A stretch of DNA of 64,000 bases from NCBI GenBank assembly GCA_902776765.1, contig CACYRP010000003.1:62001-126000 (forward strand), given 5' to 3'. Shown one piece after another: positions 17,656 to 25,530 of this stretch. Each line of letters opens with the position of its first letter. Positions within the stretch are counted from its first letter, which is position 1. This DNA comes from Fibrobacter succinogenes (GTDB lineage Bacteria > Fibrobacterota > Fibrobacteria > Fibrobacterales > Fibrobacteraceae). Under the pieces are notes generated by a model. It was not told the DNA's origin, did no database searches, and saw nothing but the letters and a program-made list of their open reading frames with translations. A program made the position numbers and the translations under genes.

Positions 17656-18872
17656 TTCCCCGTCCTTGGCTGGAAGTCCTCGTTTTCTTCGACAAGGCGG
17701 TTCATGAGCGCGCCAATGCAGCTCTCTTCGGGGAGCGGGTCGGCGTGTCCGTGCAAAATTGTCTGCGCCATGTTCCAGGCAGCGTACCAGCCTGTGGCAA
17801 CGGCTTCGGTGTAACCTTCGGAACCGGTTATCTGGCCTGCAAACCATGTAGGCGGAATGCCTTTTGCACAATCGAGTTCCGGGCGCAGGCGGAGCGTTTT
17901 ATCGAGGAATTTGGGCGATTCTATGAACGTGTTGCGGTGCATGCAGCCGAGGCGCGCGAATTTTGCATTGCGAAGCGCCGGCACCATGGTGAAAATTTCC
18001 TTTTGCGTTCCCCACTTAAGGCGCGTCTGGAAACCTACCATGTTGAACAAAGTCTTCTGCTTGTTTTCGGCACGGAGCTGGATCACGGCATACCACAAAT
18101 GACCGTTGTTTCCAAGCCCAAGCCCGATAGGGCGCATGGGCCCGTGGCGTAACGTTTCATAGCCACGACGCGCCATTTCTTCGACCGGCAGGCAACCTTC
18201 AAAAAGTTCCTTCTTCTCGAACGGTCGCGGTTCCGTGGCTTCGGCTTCGCAAAGTTTGCGTACAAATTCGGTATAAGTTTCCTTGTCGAGCGGGCAGTTA
18301 ATAAAGTCTGCGGTTTCGCCCTTTTCCCAGCGGTTGCGGTAAAAAGCATGGTCAAAGTCGATGCTGTCCGTTTCTACCACCGGCGCAATAGCATCAAAGA
18401 AATGCAGACGGTTACTGCCGAGACGCTTAAAAATATCGTCGGCGAGGGCGTCACTTGCCAAAGGGCCTGCGGCAACAAGTGTCGGGCAATCGCCTTCAAG
18501 GCTTGTTACTTCTTCGCGGTGGAGCGTGATGTTCGGAAATTCTGCAATTTTCTTTTCGACAAGTTCACTAAAAATGTCGCGGTTCACGGTGAGGGAATCG
18601 CCTGCAGGCACTGCTGCTTCGCGCGCGCATTCCAGCAAAAAGCTTCCGAGCAATGTAAGCTCGGCTTTTAAAAGTCCGTGAGCGCTTGTAATCCCTAAAG
18701 CCTTAAAGCTGTTGGAACAAACGAGTTGAGCTAAGTGACCGTCCCTGTGGGCGGGGGTTTGCCTGTTGGGGCGCATTTCGTACAAATCGACTTGAAAACC
18801 ACGGCTTGCCAATTGAAGTGCCGCTTCGCAGCCTGCAAGACCGCCACCGATAACTCTAACTTTGTTGCTCAT
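17628..18872 (-). CDS. trmFO: Methylenetetrahydrofolate-tRNA uracil-54 methyltransferase TrmFO, C terminus altered
   Basis: TrmFO makes ribothymidine-54 in the T-loop of tRNA using methylene-THF and FAD. The 414 residues contain the FAD-binding VRVIGGGLAGCEAALQLA at the start, EMRP, QLVCSNSFKA, GPLASDAL, FFDAIAPVVE, the folate-site region MVGFQTRLKWGTQK, and TGSEGYTEAVATGWYAAWN. Known members are about 435-445 residues and end after a conserved FQPMNxNFG motif. Here the sequence breaks exactly at DFQP and continues as RTGKCSRPYASL, which is the GntR-type gene read in another frame. The last ~25 residues are therefore missing. The start at 18872 has no clear ribosome-binding site and follows a repeat cluster. 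Confidence 0.85.
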   Translation of the reverse strand: MSNKVRVIGGGLAGCEAALQLASRGFQVDLYEMRPNRQTPAHRDGHLAQLVCSNSFKALGITSAHGLLKAELTLLGSFLLECAREAAVPAGDSLTVNRDIFSELVEKKIAEFPNITLHREEVTSLEGDCPTLVAAGPLASDALADDIFKRLGSNRLHFFDAIAPVVETDSIDFDHAFYRNRWEKGETADFINCPLDKETYTEFVRKLCEAEATEPRPFEKKELFEGCLPVEEMARRGYETLRHGPMRPIGLGLGNNGHLWYAVIQLRAENKQKTLFNMVGFQTRLKWGTQKEIFTMVPALRNAKFARLGCMHRNTFIESPKFLDKTLRLRPELDCAKGIPPTWFAGQITGSEGYTEAVATGWYAAWNMAQTILHGHADPLPEESCIGALMNRLVEENEDFQPRTGKCSRPYASL

Positions 18873-18884
18873 AATAAATCATTA

Positions 18885-19030
18885 ATAGTGGTTAGTGATT
18901 AGTGGTTGGTGGTTAGGATTGTAATAAGAATGTTCCTTTTACATTCCTGTTTACTGATTACTGTTTACTAGCCACTTAAATATTCCTGTTTACTAATCAC
19001 TGTTTACTAACCACTGCCTAGCAGCGTTCT
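18885..19030. repeat. GTTTACTAACCACT-type simple repeat cluster
   Basis: The 160-base gap upstream of trmFO is largely built from variants of GGTTAGTGATTAGTGG on one side and ACTGTTTACTAACCACT on the other. The same words occur at 36150-36176, 51250-51280 and 52425-52440. Confidence 0.65.
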
Positions 19031-19035
19031 TTCGT

Positions 19036-19491
19036 CTAGTTAACCACAATCTTCTTATAGCTCTTGGCGTTTCCGATCCAAAGCTTGACCAGCAATTCTT
19101 CGAGGGAGGCCGTGCTGACGCATTCCGGGTCCGCATCTTGAATTTCATCTGAAATCAAGTTGGCCTGAGTCAGATTCAGCATGCCGTAGTACAAAGCTTC
19201 AAGCAGCTGTGACAAAAATTCAGGCGAAACCCTTGCAACAGATTCCATATCGTTCAGCGGAGGGAGTTGCGTCTTGTCCGGCTGGAATTGATCCAAGTTA
19301 TCCATCGTCCACATGTCGGTTGCCTTGCTCATTTCGGGCGTTGGCGCAATACCCTTCAGCTTGGAACGGTAATCGCTCCATTCCTTGGCGGTTGTCTTGC
19401 CGGCTTTGCGAACAGACTTCAAGAAAGATAGGACCGCATAGTAGAGGTCCTTCTCTCTTTGGTTTGTTTCTTTTTGAGAAACTGGAATCAT
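19036..19491 (-). CDS. Hypothetical protein, 151 residues
   Basis: A soluble, mostly helical, acidic protein without signal peptide or membrane segment. Two helical halves (NQREKDLYYAVLSFLKSVRKAG and SPEFLSQLLEALYYGMLNLTQ, each shown in part) flank a Pro/Asp-rich linker. No family was recognised. ATG 19491 lies 16 bases after the end of the AICAR transformylase gene, with AAGGTAAG upstream, so it is probably translated from the same mRNA. A longer reading frame upstream overlaps the transformylase and was rejected. Because purine genes flank it, a link with that pathway is possible but unproven. Confidence 0.6.
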   Translation of the reverse strand: MIPVSQKETNQREKDLYYAVLSFLKSVRKAGKTTAKEWSDYRSKLKGIAPTPEMSKATDMWTMDNLDQFQPDKTQLPPLNDMESVARVSPEFLSQLLEALYYGMLNLTQANLISDEIQDADPECVSTASLEELLVKLWIGNAKSYKKIVVN

Positions 19492-19507
19492 TCTTACCTT
19501 ATTTGAA

Positions 19508-20560
19508 TTAGTGGCGGAAGTGGCGCATTCCGGTGAACACCATCGCAATACCGAACTTGTCTGCGGATTCGATGGAGAGGTCATCCTTCTTGGAGCCACC
19601 CGGCTGAACAATGTAACGGACGCCGGCATCGTGTGCGGCTTCGACGTTGTCCGGGAATGGGAAGAAGGCGTCAGAACCCATAACGACTTCACCGAAAATC
19701 TTCTTTTCGAGAGCCTTGAGACCTGCTTCGTTGATGAGCTTGCCGTTTTCATCGAAGAATTCCTTTGCTTCCGGGAGGCGTGCGACGTTGTCGCGAACGC
19801 GCGGCTGGCAGAGGCGGAGGTTCGAGTCGATGCGGTTCGGCTGGCCCGGACCAAGACCCATGACCTGGAAATAACCCGGCTTGTATTCGTAGCACATCAC
19901 GATGGCATTCGATTTCGTGTGCTTCGTGACGAGCCAAGTGAAGCGGGCGAGGTCTTCCTTGTTCTTCGGGAACTGGGCCTTCGTGACGCATTCGAACTTG
20001 TCCCAAGTGCCAATGTCGCGGTCCTGGACGAGCATGCCGCCGATCACGTGCTTATAGACCTTGCAGGCGACGGCCTTCTTGATTTCGCCAACTTCGAGGA
20101 GGCGGATGTCCTTGGACTTGTTCTTGAGGAATTCGAGAGCGTCATCGTCGAATGCCGGAGCGAGCAAAATTTCGACGAACTTACCCTTGAGGAATTCGGC
20201 AGTCTTAAGGTCAACCTTGCGGGTCACGGCGATTACGGAACCGAATGCAGACACCGGGTCACCTGCCCAGGCGGCTTCCAAAGCTTCGCGGAGCGATTCA
20301 CCTGTGGCAAGACCGCACGGATTCATGTGCTTTACGATCACGACGGCGTTGCCATCGCTGAATTCGCGAGCCATTTCGAGAGCTGCATCAGCGTCAACAA
20401 TGTTATTGTACGAAAGTTCCTTACCCCAGAGCTGCTTTGCGGAAGCGAGGTTTGCTTCGGTGCAGGTCGGGTCGCGGTAGAACACGGCAGACTGGTGGGA
20501 GTTTTCACCGTAACGCATCGGTACGGGATCAACAAACTTAAGATTCAATTCTTCGGACAT
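19508..20560 (-). CDS. Stand-alone AICAR transformylase (C-terminal domain of PurH)
   Basis: The protein transfers a formyl group from 10-formyl-THF to AICAR, giving FAICAR. Its 350 residues match only the transformylase half of bifunctional PurH: RYGENSHQSA, the catalytic Lys-His pair in VVIVKHMNPCG (residues 77-78), DPVSAFGSVIAV, and the C-terminal MGSDAFFPFPDNVEAAHDAG with YIVQPGGSKKDD. The ~200-residue N-terminal IMP cyclohydrolase domain is absent; the protein begins directly with MSEELNLKFVDPVPMRYGEN. This is a domain split, not a truncation, since the start has a good ribosome-binding site (AAAGGAAA) and a PurO-like cyclohydrolase lies 3.3 kb away. Confidence 0.9.
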   Translation of the reverse strand: MSEELNLKFVDPVPMRYGENSHQSAVFYRDPTCTEANLASAKQLWGKELSYNNIVDADAALEMAREFSDGNAVVIVKHMNPCGLATGESLREALEAAWAGDPVSAFGSVIAVTRKVDLKTAEFLKGKFVEILLAPAFDDDALEFLKNKSKDIRLLEVGEIKKAVACKVYKHVIGGMLVQDRDIGTWDKFECVTKAQFPKNKEDLARFTWLVTKHTKSNAIVMCYEYKPGYFQVMGLGPGQPNRIDSNLRLCQPRVRDNVARLPEAKEFFDENGKLINEAGLKALEKKIFGEVVMGSDAFFPFPDNVEAAHDAGVRYIVQPGGSKKDDLSIESADKFGIAMVFTGMRHFRH

Positions 20561-20605
20561 ATCGTTTCCTTTGTGATTTTTCAAACTTTAATATAGGAAA
20601 TGTTG

Positions 20606-20627
20606 ATGCCGGCTCGGAGGCCGGCAT
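20606..20627. repeat. REP-like palindrome (CCGGC type with ATGACA)
   Basis: ATGCCGGC and GCCGGCAT form an 8-bp stem around TCGGAG, followed by GACAGAGG. The pattern GATNCC...GGNATGACA recurs at 36092-36115 and 52392-52413. It lies between the transformylase and Nfu genes. Confidence 0.7.
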
Positions 20628-20641
20628 GACAGAGGACAGGC

Positions 20642-21463
20642 TTAGTACATACTTGCTGGTGGATTGTTGTCGTCGAGTCCGGGCAAGTCAGGATTCTGCG
20701 GAAGGTTTGCCAGTGGGTCTTCCGGTTCTACAATTATGTTGTAATAAACGTTGTTCTTGAGTTCGTCTTCGATGTAGAAGAGCGTGCCGCCCATAGCGCT
20801 ACCGCAACCGGCACATGCGCCTTGGTAGCGGATTTGCAAACGGTTATCGTCGGTGAGGTCGAGAATCTGGATGTCGCCACCGTCGCCCTGGAGCGTTCCG
20901 CGGACAGTCTGGTGCAACCAGGCTTCAATCTTTTCGATCTTTTGGGCTTTGGTAAGCGCGTTCCATTCGGCATCCGCTTCGGCACGGCCTTCGGCGGTCT
21001 GCGTGCGGTACTTGATGCGTTCCATCTTCTCGCGAACAATGATTGCGGTGGCCTTCTTTTCGGGGTAGACTTCTAGAACCTTCGCGATGAGGTGGTTCAT
21101 CTGCTTGATTTCGGGCTGATTCTCCGGGAGGGCTCGTACGTTCGGCGTGTCGCGCAGTTCTTCTTCGAGGCTTTCGGCGGTAATCTTGCAAGCGTCTTCG
21201 ACCGTTGCCATCTGGATTTTGCGGCAGAACGAGTCAGCGAGTGCGGTAAAGACCGGCCCGCCATACGTGAAAAATCTCGTTTCCAAAATCTTGTCGCATT
21301 CCGGGTCAATCATCAAATAGACTTTGAGACTGGCTTCTTTGACGTCAACTAGGGCGAGGCCCTTTTCATCGGCTTCAATCTGGAAAATGGCTCCACGGTA
21401 CTTGGGAGCTTTTGCAATATCTTGTAACTTCTGAGAGAATGTAGCGCATTTATCTTCGTTCAT
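20642..21463 (-). CDS. Nfu-type Fe-S protein with a degenerate IscU-like domain
   Basis: The C-terminal third is an Nfu domain: VRGTLQGDGGDIQILDL, then the cluster-binding CxxC in GACAGCGSAMGG and the helix TLFYIEDELK. Nfu proteins carry and deliver [4Fe-4S] clusters in the cytoplasm. The N-terminal ~130 residues follow the IscU/NifU scaffold pattern (ILETRFFTYGGPVFTALADS, TVEDACKITAESLEEEL), but the scaffold cysteines are missing: the usual GCGxA is GGPVF and no HCS motif follows. So only one domain can hold a cluster. A leaderless promoter box lies five bases before ATG 21463. A Pro/Asn/Asp-rich tail ends the protein. Confidence 0.8.
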   Translation of the reverse strand: MNEDKCATFSQKLQDIAKAPKYRGAIFQIEADEKGLALVDVKEASLKVYLMIDPECDKILETRFFTYGGPVFTALADSFCRKIQMATVEDACKITAESLEEELRDTPNVRALPENQPEIKQMNHLIAKVLEVYPEKKATAIIVREKMERIKYRTQTAEGRAEADAEWNALTKAQKIEKIEAWLHQTVRGTLQGDGGDIQILDLTDDNRLQIRYQGACAGCGSAMGGTLFYIEDELKNNVYYNIIVEPEDPLANLPQNPDLPGLDDNNPPASMY

Positions 21464-21468
21464 GCGTG

Positions 21469-21476
21469 CAAATTTA
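21469..21476 (-). promoter_or_regulatory. TAnnTTTG box for the Nfu-type gene
   Basis: On the minus strand the sequence reads TTTCTAAATTTG, five bases and then the ATG at 21463. This is a full match to TTTCTAnnTTTG with no ribosome-binding site, so the mRNA is probably leaderless. Confidence 0.65.
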
Positions 21477-21534
21477 GAAATTTATAGCGCTTTTGGGGAG
21501 GGGCTTGGAATGCCTAGTTGAAATATAGGGTTTC

Positions 21535-21569
21535 AACGTAAAAAGGAAATGCCCGCGCTATGGCGGGCA
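21535..21569 (-). terminator. Terminator downstream of glgC
   Basis: TGCCCGC and GCGGGCA (21550-21569) form a hairpin; in the minus direction it is followed by TTTCCTTTTT. The 125 bases between it and the glgC stop hold no gene that I can support. Confidence 0.7.
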
Positions 21570-21693
21570 CTCTATACTTTGGGGGATAATGCCGATAGTG
21601 TGGCGCTTTATCAAGCTTGGCGCTCTTTGAGCGCAAGCCTTAGCGGCTCGACAATGCCAGCCCCGCAAGCGGTCTGGCGCTGCACTCGCCTTG

Positions 21694-22944
21694 TTAGGCT
21701 TTTATAATCGTATCCTTGGCGAGGACGACTATGCCGGATTCGGTCACGTGGAAGAGCTGCTTGTCGCGTTCCAAGTCGTAACCAATCTGGAATCCTGCCG
21801 GAATATGCAAGCCCTTTTCGACAATCGCGCGACGCACCTTGGCGCCCGGGCCAATCGTCACATTCGGGAAGAGGATGGATTCTTCGACGAGTGCGTCCTT
21901 CTGGATAGTTACGCCCGGCGAGAGAATGCTCTTGACGACCGTACCGCCACCGATAATGCAACCTGCGGAAACGATGGAATCCACAGCTGCGCCCTGGTGT
22001 GCGTTGTTGTCGCCGGCAAAGAAACGTGCAGGCGGCTGGTTCCAGTTGAACGTACGAATCGGCCAGTAGTTGTTGTACAGGTCGAATGGCGGATTTTCGG
22101 AGCAGAGGTCCATGTTTGCTTCGAAGAAGGCGTCAAGCGTACCCACGTCGCGCCAGTAACCCTTGGTAGAAGCCTGTTCGCCGCGGACGATGTTTGTGTT
22201 AAAGTCGTAAACGTAAACCGGATATTCCTTGTACAAGCGCGGAATGATGTGCTTGCCGAAGTCCGTTGCACCGGAGCTTGCGCCCTTCAAAAGTTCACGC
22301 ACGAGGAACTTGCTCGTGAAAAGGTAGTTACCCATGCTCGCAAGGCACCAACCCGGACGGCCAGGCATCTGCTTCGGTTCCTTCGGCTTTTCTTCAAAGC
22401 CCACCATGCGATTGTCGGCATCCACTTCGATAATACCGAATTCGCGGGCTTCTTCAACCGGAACCGGAATGGCGGCAATCGTAAGCAGTGCGGCACGGCT
22501 CAAATGGAAATCAATCATCTGGTTGATGTCCATCTTGTAAATGTGGTCGCCTCCGAAAATAGCCACGAGGTCCGGACGTTCGTCGGTAATCAAGTTGATG
22601 TTCTGGAAAATAGCATCGGCAGTACCGCGGTACCATTCATCGCCGGTACGCATCTGTGCCGGAACAAGGTCCACATACTGGTCGAGGCTAGCGTTCAGGT
22701 TCCAAGCGGCCGAAATATGCTTGTTCAAGGAATCGCTCTTGAACTGCGTCAAAACCTTGATCTTAAAAATGCCGGAGTTAATGAAATTGTTGAGTACGAA
22801 GTCGATGATGCGGTAGGTTCCACCGAAGTGGACTGCGGGCTTTGCACGGTCGCGGGTGAGGGGCTGAAGACGGCTCCCTTGACCGCCTGCCATGATCATG
22901 CAAAGGATATTCTTTTGGTGCTCTCTAGAGTATGACCAGCTCAT
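21694..22944 (-). CDS. glgC: Glucose-1-phosphate adenylyltransferase
   Basis: GlgC makes ADP-glucose from ATP and glucose-1-phosphate, the committed step of bacterial glycogen synthesis; Fibrobacter is known to store glycogen. The 416 residues show the nucleotidyltransferase opening MAGGQGSRLQPLTRDRAKPAVHFGG, YRIIDFVLNN, the Asp-containing FGGDHIYKMD, GFEEKPKEPK, and YWRDVGTLDAF. The C-terminal left-handed beta-helix (SIVSAGCIIGGGTVVKSILSPGV read in hexads) supports oligomerisation and allosteric control. ATG 22944 has a GAGG ribosome-binding site. It stands alone with its own terminator; no other glg gene is nearby. Confidence 0.95.
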   Translation of the reverse strand: MSWSYSREHQKNILCMIMAGGQGSRLQPLTRDRAKPAVHFGGTYRIIDFVLNNFINSGIFKIKVLTQFKSDSLNKHISAAWNLNASLDQYVDLVPAQMRTGDEWYRGTADAIFQNINLITDERPDLVAIFGGDHIYKMDINQMIDFHLSRAALLTIAAIPVPVEEAREFGIIEVDADNRMVGFEEKPKEPKQMPGRPGWCLASMGNYLFTSKFLVRELLKGASSGATDFGKHIIPRLYKEYPVYVYDFNTNIVRGEQASTKGYWRDVGTLDAFFEANMDLCSENPPFDLYNNYWPIRTFNWNQPPARFFAGDNNAHQGAAVDSIVSAGCIIGGGTVVKSILSPGVTIQKDALVEESILFPNVTIGPGAKVRRAIVEKGLHIPAGFQIGYDLERDKQLFHVTESGIVVLAKDTIIKA

Positions 22945-23180
22945 GAAATTCCTCTGTAAATTCGAAATAGTAATAACCGCCTATAAAATACCATTTTTTT
23001 TGAAAAAAACATCAAGATTTCGAATTTTTGTTAAAAAAAACATACTTAAATGGGGGTAAATTCAGAAAAGAGCCCCGGGTCCTGTGTTAAATGAGTAAAT
23101 CTTGTAATGCAGAGCTTTGGGGTAAGGTTTACTTTGAAGTCAACGAGGGAAAAATTGGAGCTCTTTCATACGAACTGTGT

Positions 23181-23206
23181 AAAAAAGAGTCCCCGAGGAA
23201 GGACTC
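23181..23206 (-). terminator. Terminator of the patatin operon
   Basis: GAGTCC and GGACTC (ends at 23187 and 23206) form a stem; on the minus strand six T follow. It lies just past the patatin-like gene's stop and would end the minus-strand operon 31552-23230. The rest of the gap up to glgC is AT-rich with no supported gene. Confidence 0.7.
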
Positions 23207-23229
23207 TAAAAATACTGTTATTGGAGTGG

Positions 23230-24141
23230 CTAGAGATTTGTAATCTTTTCTGCTGATTCAGTAGAATTGATGAATTTACATACGTTCATGCCTTCTGCTT
23301 CGTACAGATCATCCCAAATATTGATAATCTCATCAAGAATAGAGAGATTATCCATTGCGTAAGGCTTATTAACTATGGGAGCTAGACGATACACATTTTT
23401 TTCTCCGATGTTTGCACATGCTTGGAAATATCCAGATCGTCCTGTGCGTGCTACCCATTCGTTCATAATGTACTTACCCCAACCAATGAGACTTTCGTGT
23501 TCGAAAGCTTGATGAGCATGTCGCATACTTGTGTTGAATGTGAGAATCTTATAGTTATTCTTGAATTCTTTCACTTTATTCAAGCCTGATTCCAAAACCA
23601 TGACTGGATCGTTTGCCCATAATCCGCCGTCGCAATAGATTTCCTTTTTTCCGTTGTTATTGCGAATTACAGGATCAAAGTATGTAGGGGCAGAACAGCT
23701 TGATAGCACTGCAAACCACTGGTCTGACATGCCGTCTCCACGATCCCAAACTTTTTCAACACTTTCGCCATTCATGAATGTAGATGGAATAAAAATTGGC
23801 TTTTTGAATTCGTACATTTTGTGGCGGAAATTCTGTTGCAAAAGCTTTTTAAGATTTGTATTATCGTAAAGATGATAATCCGAGGAAAGGTAGTTTAATG
23901 CCTTGGGGATTTGTACCTTTGAAAATATGGCTGGCAAATTACTTTTGTAAAGGTCATAGATTTGTGTGGCCGTCATGCCAGTACAAAGGCCCGCTGCAAC
24001 GATGGATCCTGTTGAAGTTCCTGCAAAGGCAGCTCCTGCATCGGCGAGATGAAAACCAAGATCTGCTTCGATACGTCGCATAAAGTGCAGAGGTCCAATA
24101 CCGAGTGCTCCACCACCTGAAATTGAAATTGCGAGTTTCAT
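23230..24141 (-). CDS. Patatin-like phospholipase
   Basis: The 303-residue protein has all marks of an active patatin lipase: the oxyanion loop SGGGALGIGPL (residues 8-18), the nucleophile elbow GTSTG with Ser43, and the catalytic Asp171 in DGGLWANDP. Patatins hydrolyse acyl chains of phospholipids. There is no signal peptide, so it acts in the cytoplasm or is exported by a dedicated system. Some relatives are cell-killing effectors of CBASS defence, but no cyclic-nucleotide synthase is in this window. It is the last gene of an eight-gene operon and lies 20 bases after the upstream gene, with an AAGGAAC ribosome-binding site. Confidence 0.85.
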   Translation of the reverse strand: MKLAISISGGGALGIGPLHFMRRIEADLGFHLADAGAAFAGTSTGSIVAAGLCTGMTATQIYDLYKSNLPAIFSKVQIPKALNYLSSDYHLYDNTNLKKLLQQNFRHKMYEFKKPIFIPSTFMNGESVEKVWDRGDGMSDQWFAVLSSCSAPTYFDPVIRNNNGKKEIYCDGGLWANDPVMVLESGLNKVKEFKNNYKILTFNTSMRHAHQAFEHESLIGWGKYIMNEWVARTGRSGYFQACANIGEKNVYRLAPIVNKPYAMDNLSILDEIINIWDDLYEAEGMNVCKFINSTESAEKITNL

Positions 24142-24161
24142 AAAAGTTCCTTATGTTGATT

Positions 24162-24815
24162 TTATTGTTTTGTGGTTGGGGGATAAATACAAAATGAACC
24201 CTGTTTGTAATGTTCTGTTGTGTAGTATACATAACAGGTTTTATTCTGAGAATCATCAAATCGATAAACAAGACGATGAAATCCGCGATGATTTTCTGTT
24301 GAATCATAGTCTACATCGGCTTCGTTATAACCGAATCCGTCAGGCAACGGTCTTAGATGATTTTTGGGGTCTTCTGTGTTTTTAAATACATCTCCTCCGA
24401 TCATACGTCCTGCAAGAGGTTGGATATGAGGATTAACGCAATCTATTTCCCCATTAAGAATCTTGCAATTATTTTTTGTCATATAGAAACTTGGTAAATG
24501 ACCTGTCTTGCATAAAAAAGCTGCAATATCATGGCTATTGTGATTATTCCTATCGGTGAATGAGGATGTATCTATGGTATTCAGTTTGTTCATCCATTTA
24601 GCAGAATCTAAGCAAAGCTTGAAGTTCTGCTGGATTGTTTTACTTGAATTCTCTCTTGATTCTGTTTGAATTGCACTCTTTCCGAATTCATTTCGTACTG
24701 CTTGAATTACTTCATCCTTAACTTTTATTGCTGAGTAGCAGGCTACTATAATGAATGAAATTATGCAAATTACGAATAATTTGAAGATGTTCTTTTTTTT
24801 GTTTGTTGAAGACAT
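24162..24815 (-). CDS. Membrane-anchored hypothetical protein
   Basis: The 217-residue protein has a short basic N terminus (MSSTNKKKN) and one transmembrane segment (IFKLFVICIISFIIVACYSAI). The large C-terminal domain should lie outside the cytoplasm and has five cysteines (KLCLDS, FLCKTG, NNCKIL, IDCVNP, TCYVYY, and FCIYPP late), suggesting disulphides. The signal-anchor followed by a mixed domain recalls pseudopilins, but the processing motif is absent, so I make no assignment. The ribosome-binding site is AAAGGAA. It is the penultimate gene of the operon, next to the lipase, and could be its partner or immunity protein; that is speculation. Confidence 0.6.
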   Translation of the reverse strand: MSSTNKKKNIFKLFVICIISFIIVACYSAIKVKDEVIQAVRNEFGKSAIQTESRENSSKTIQQNFKLCLDSAKWMNKLNTIDTSSFTDRNNHNSHDIAAFLCKTGHLPSFYMTKNNCKILNGEIDCVNPHIQPLAGRMIGGDVFKNTEDPKNHLRPLPDGFGYNEADVDYDSTENHRGFHRLVYRFDDSQNKTCYVYYTTEHYKQGSFCIYPPTTKQ

Positions 24816-24877
24816 TTTATTATTCCTTTTATATTATGTGTTTGTAAACTGCTTAAAAGTCTTGAATTGAAAAAAAA

Positions 24878-25453
24878 TTAAAAGAGAATGTTGTTTACAA
24901 AGAAGGTGTTTTCTTCTGCGTTAACAGTAATCAATGCAATATCTTTTTTACCGGAGACATCTAAGGCAGTTACTTCGGCCGCAAAAAACTTATTGACGCC
25001 CTTTGCACAATTTTGGTATCCAAGGTAAACAAAAGGTTCAATTATCAAATCAACGAAGTTTTTCATAACCGATTCAAAATCGGCATATGCATCGTCCGGA
25101 ATTGTAATACTAGGTTCAATAACAATGTCATACTTTTGAGGTTCAAGGTATCCTTCAAGAATACGTTCTATGGAAATAGCTTGTGGACCTTCATTATTGA
25201 AAATTGCCACAATGATGCGGATTGTACCATCTTCGTGAATTACTTGCTTTGCAAGAATGGCATGATTGTTTCCGCTGAAAATGTTTGAACCTAAGCATTG
25301 CTTGCCAAGATATGCAAGCGGTGAATACGAACACTTTTGCGAATCAATATTTTCAAAAAAATAGTGATTCAAGTCATCAATGATATCTTTCCTTGTTCGA
25401 ATACAAATGTTCCAACAACCAAGATATCGAGAGGTTTGGTTATTACTTGTCAT
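24878..25453 (-). CDS. Hypothetical soluble protein, 191 residues
   Basis: A soluble mixed alpha-beta protein with no signal peptide or membrane helix. It opens MTSNNQTSRYLGCWNICIRT and contains several hydrophobic beta-like strands (TIRIIVAIFNN, KYDIVIEPSITI, DIALITVNAEENTFFVNNIL). No family was recognised. A strong AAAAGGAG ribosome-binding site precedes ATG 25453. It lies in the middle of the island operon, 77 bases after the second large paralogue, with a GAGTAAAAAA word in the gap. Confidence 0.6.
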   Translation of the reverse strand: MTSNNQTSRYLGCWNICIRTRKDIIDDLNHYFFENIDSQKCSYSPLAYLGKQCLGSNIFSGNNHAILAKQVIHEDGTIRIIVAIFNNEGPQAISIERILEGYLEPQKYDIVIEPSITIPDDAYADFESVMKNFVDLIIEPFVYLGYQNCAKGVNKFFAAEVTALDVSGKKDIALITVNAEENTFFVNNILF

Positions 25454-25500
25454 TTTTTTCTCCTTTTTTGAGAGGGCTTTTTATTTTATTAAATGCGTAA

Positions 25501-25516
25501 TTATTATTTTTTACTC
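25501..25516 (-). promoter_or_regulatory. GAGTAAAAAATAA word, third copy
   Basis: The minus strand reads GAGTAAAAAATAATAA about 48 bases before ATG 25453. The same GAGTAAAAAA word stands before both divergent operons of the island (31603-31615 minus, 31859-31870 plus). It may be a shared regulatory site, though A-rich words are common in AT-rich DNA. Confidence 0.25.
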
Positions 25517-25530
25517 AAAAAAAATTATGA

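Noticed and set aside
23091..23243. 50-codon plus-strand frame beginning MSKSCNAELWGKVYFEV
   Set aside because: It has no ribosome-binding site, runs through the terminator hairpin at 23187-23206 and overlaps the end of the patatin gene; it could be a decayed fragment but is not supported as a gene.
23230..24141. Patatin gene as a CBASS effector (CapV)
   Set aside because: No CD-NTase-type cyclase or accessory gene lies in the operon or window, so the lipase alone does not support CBASS.
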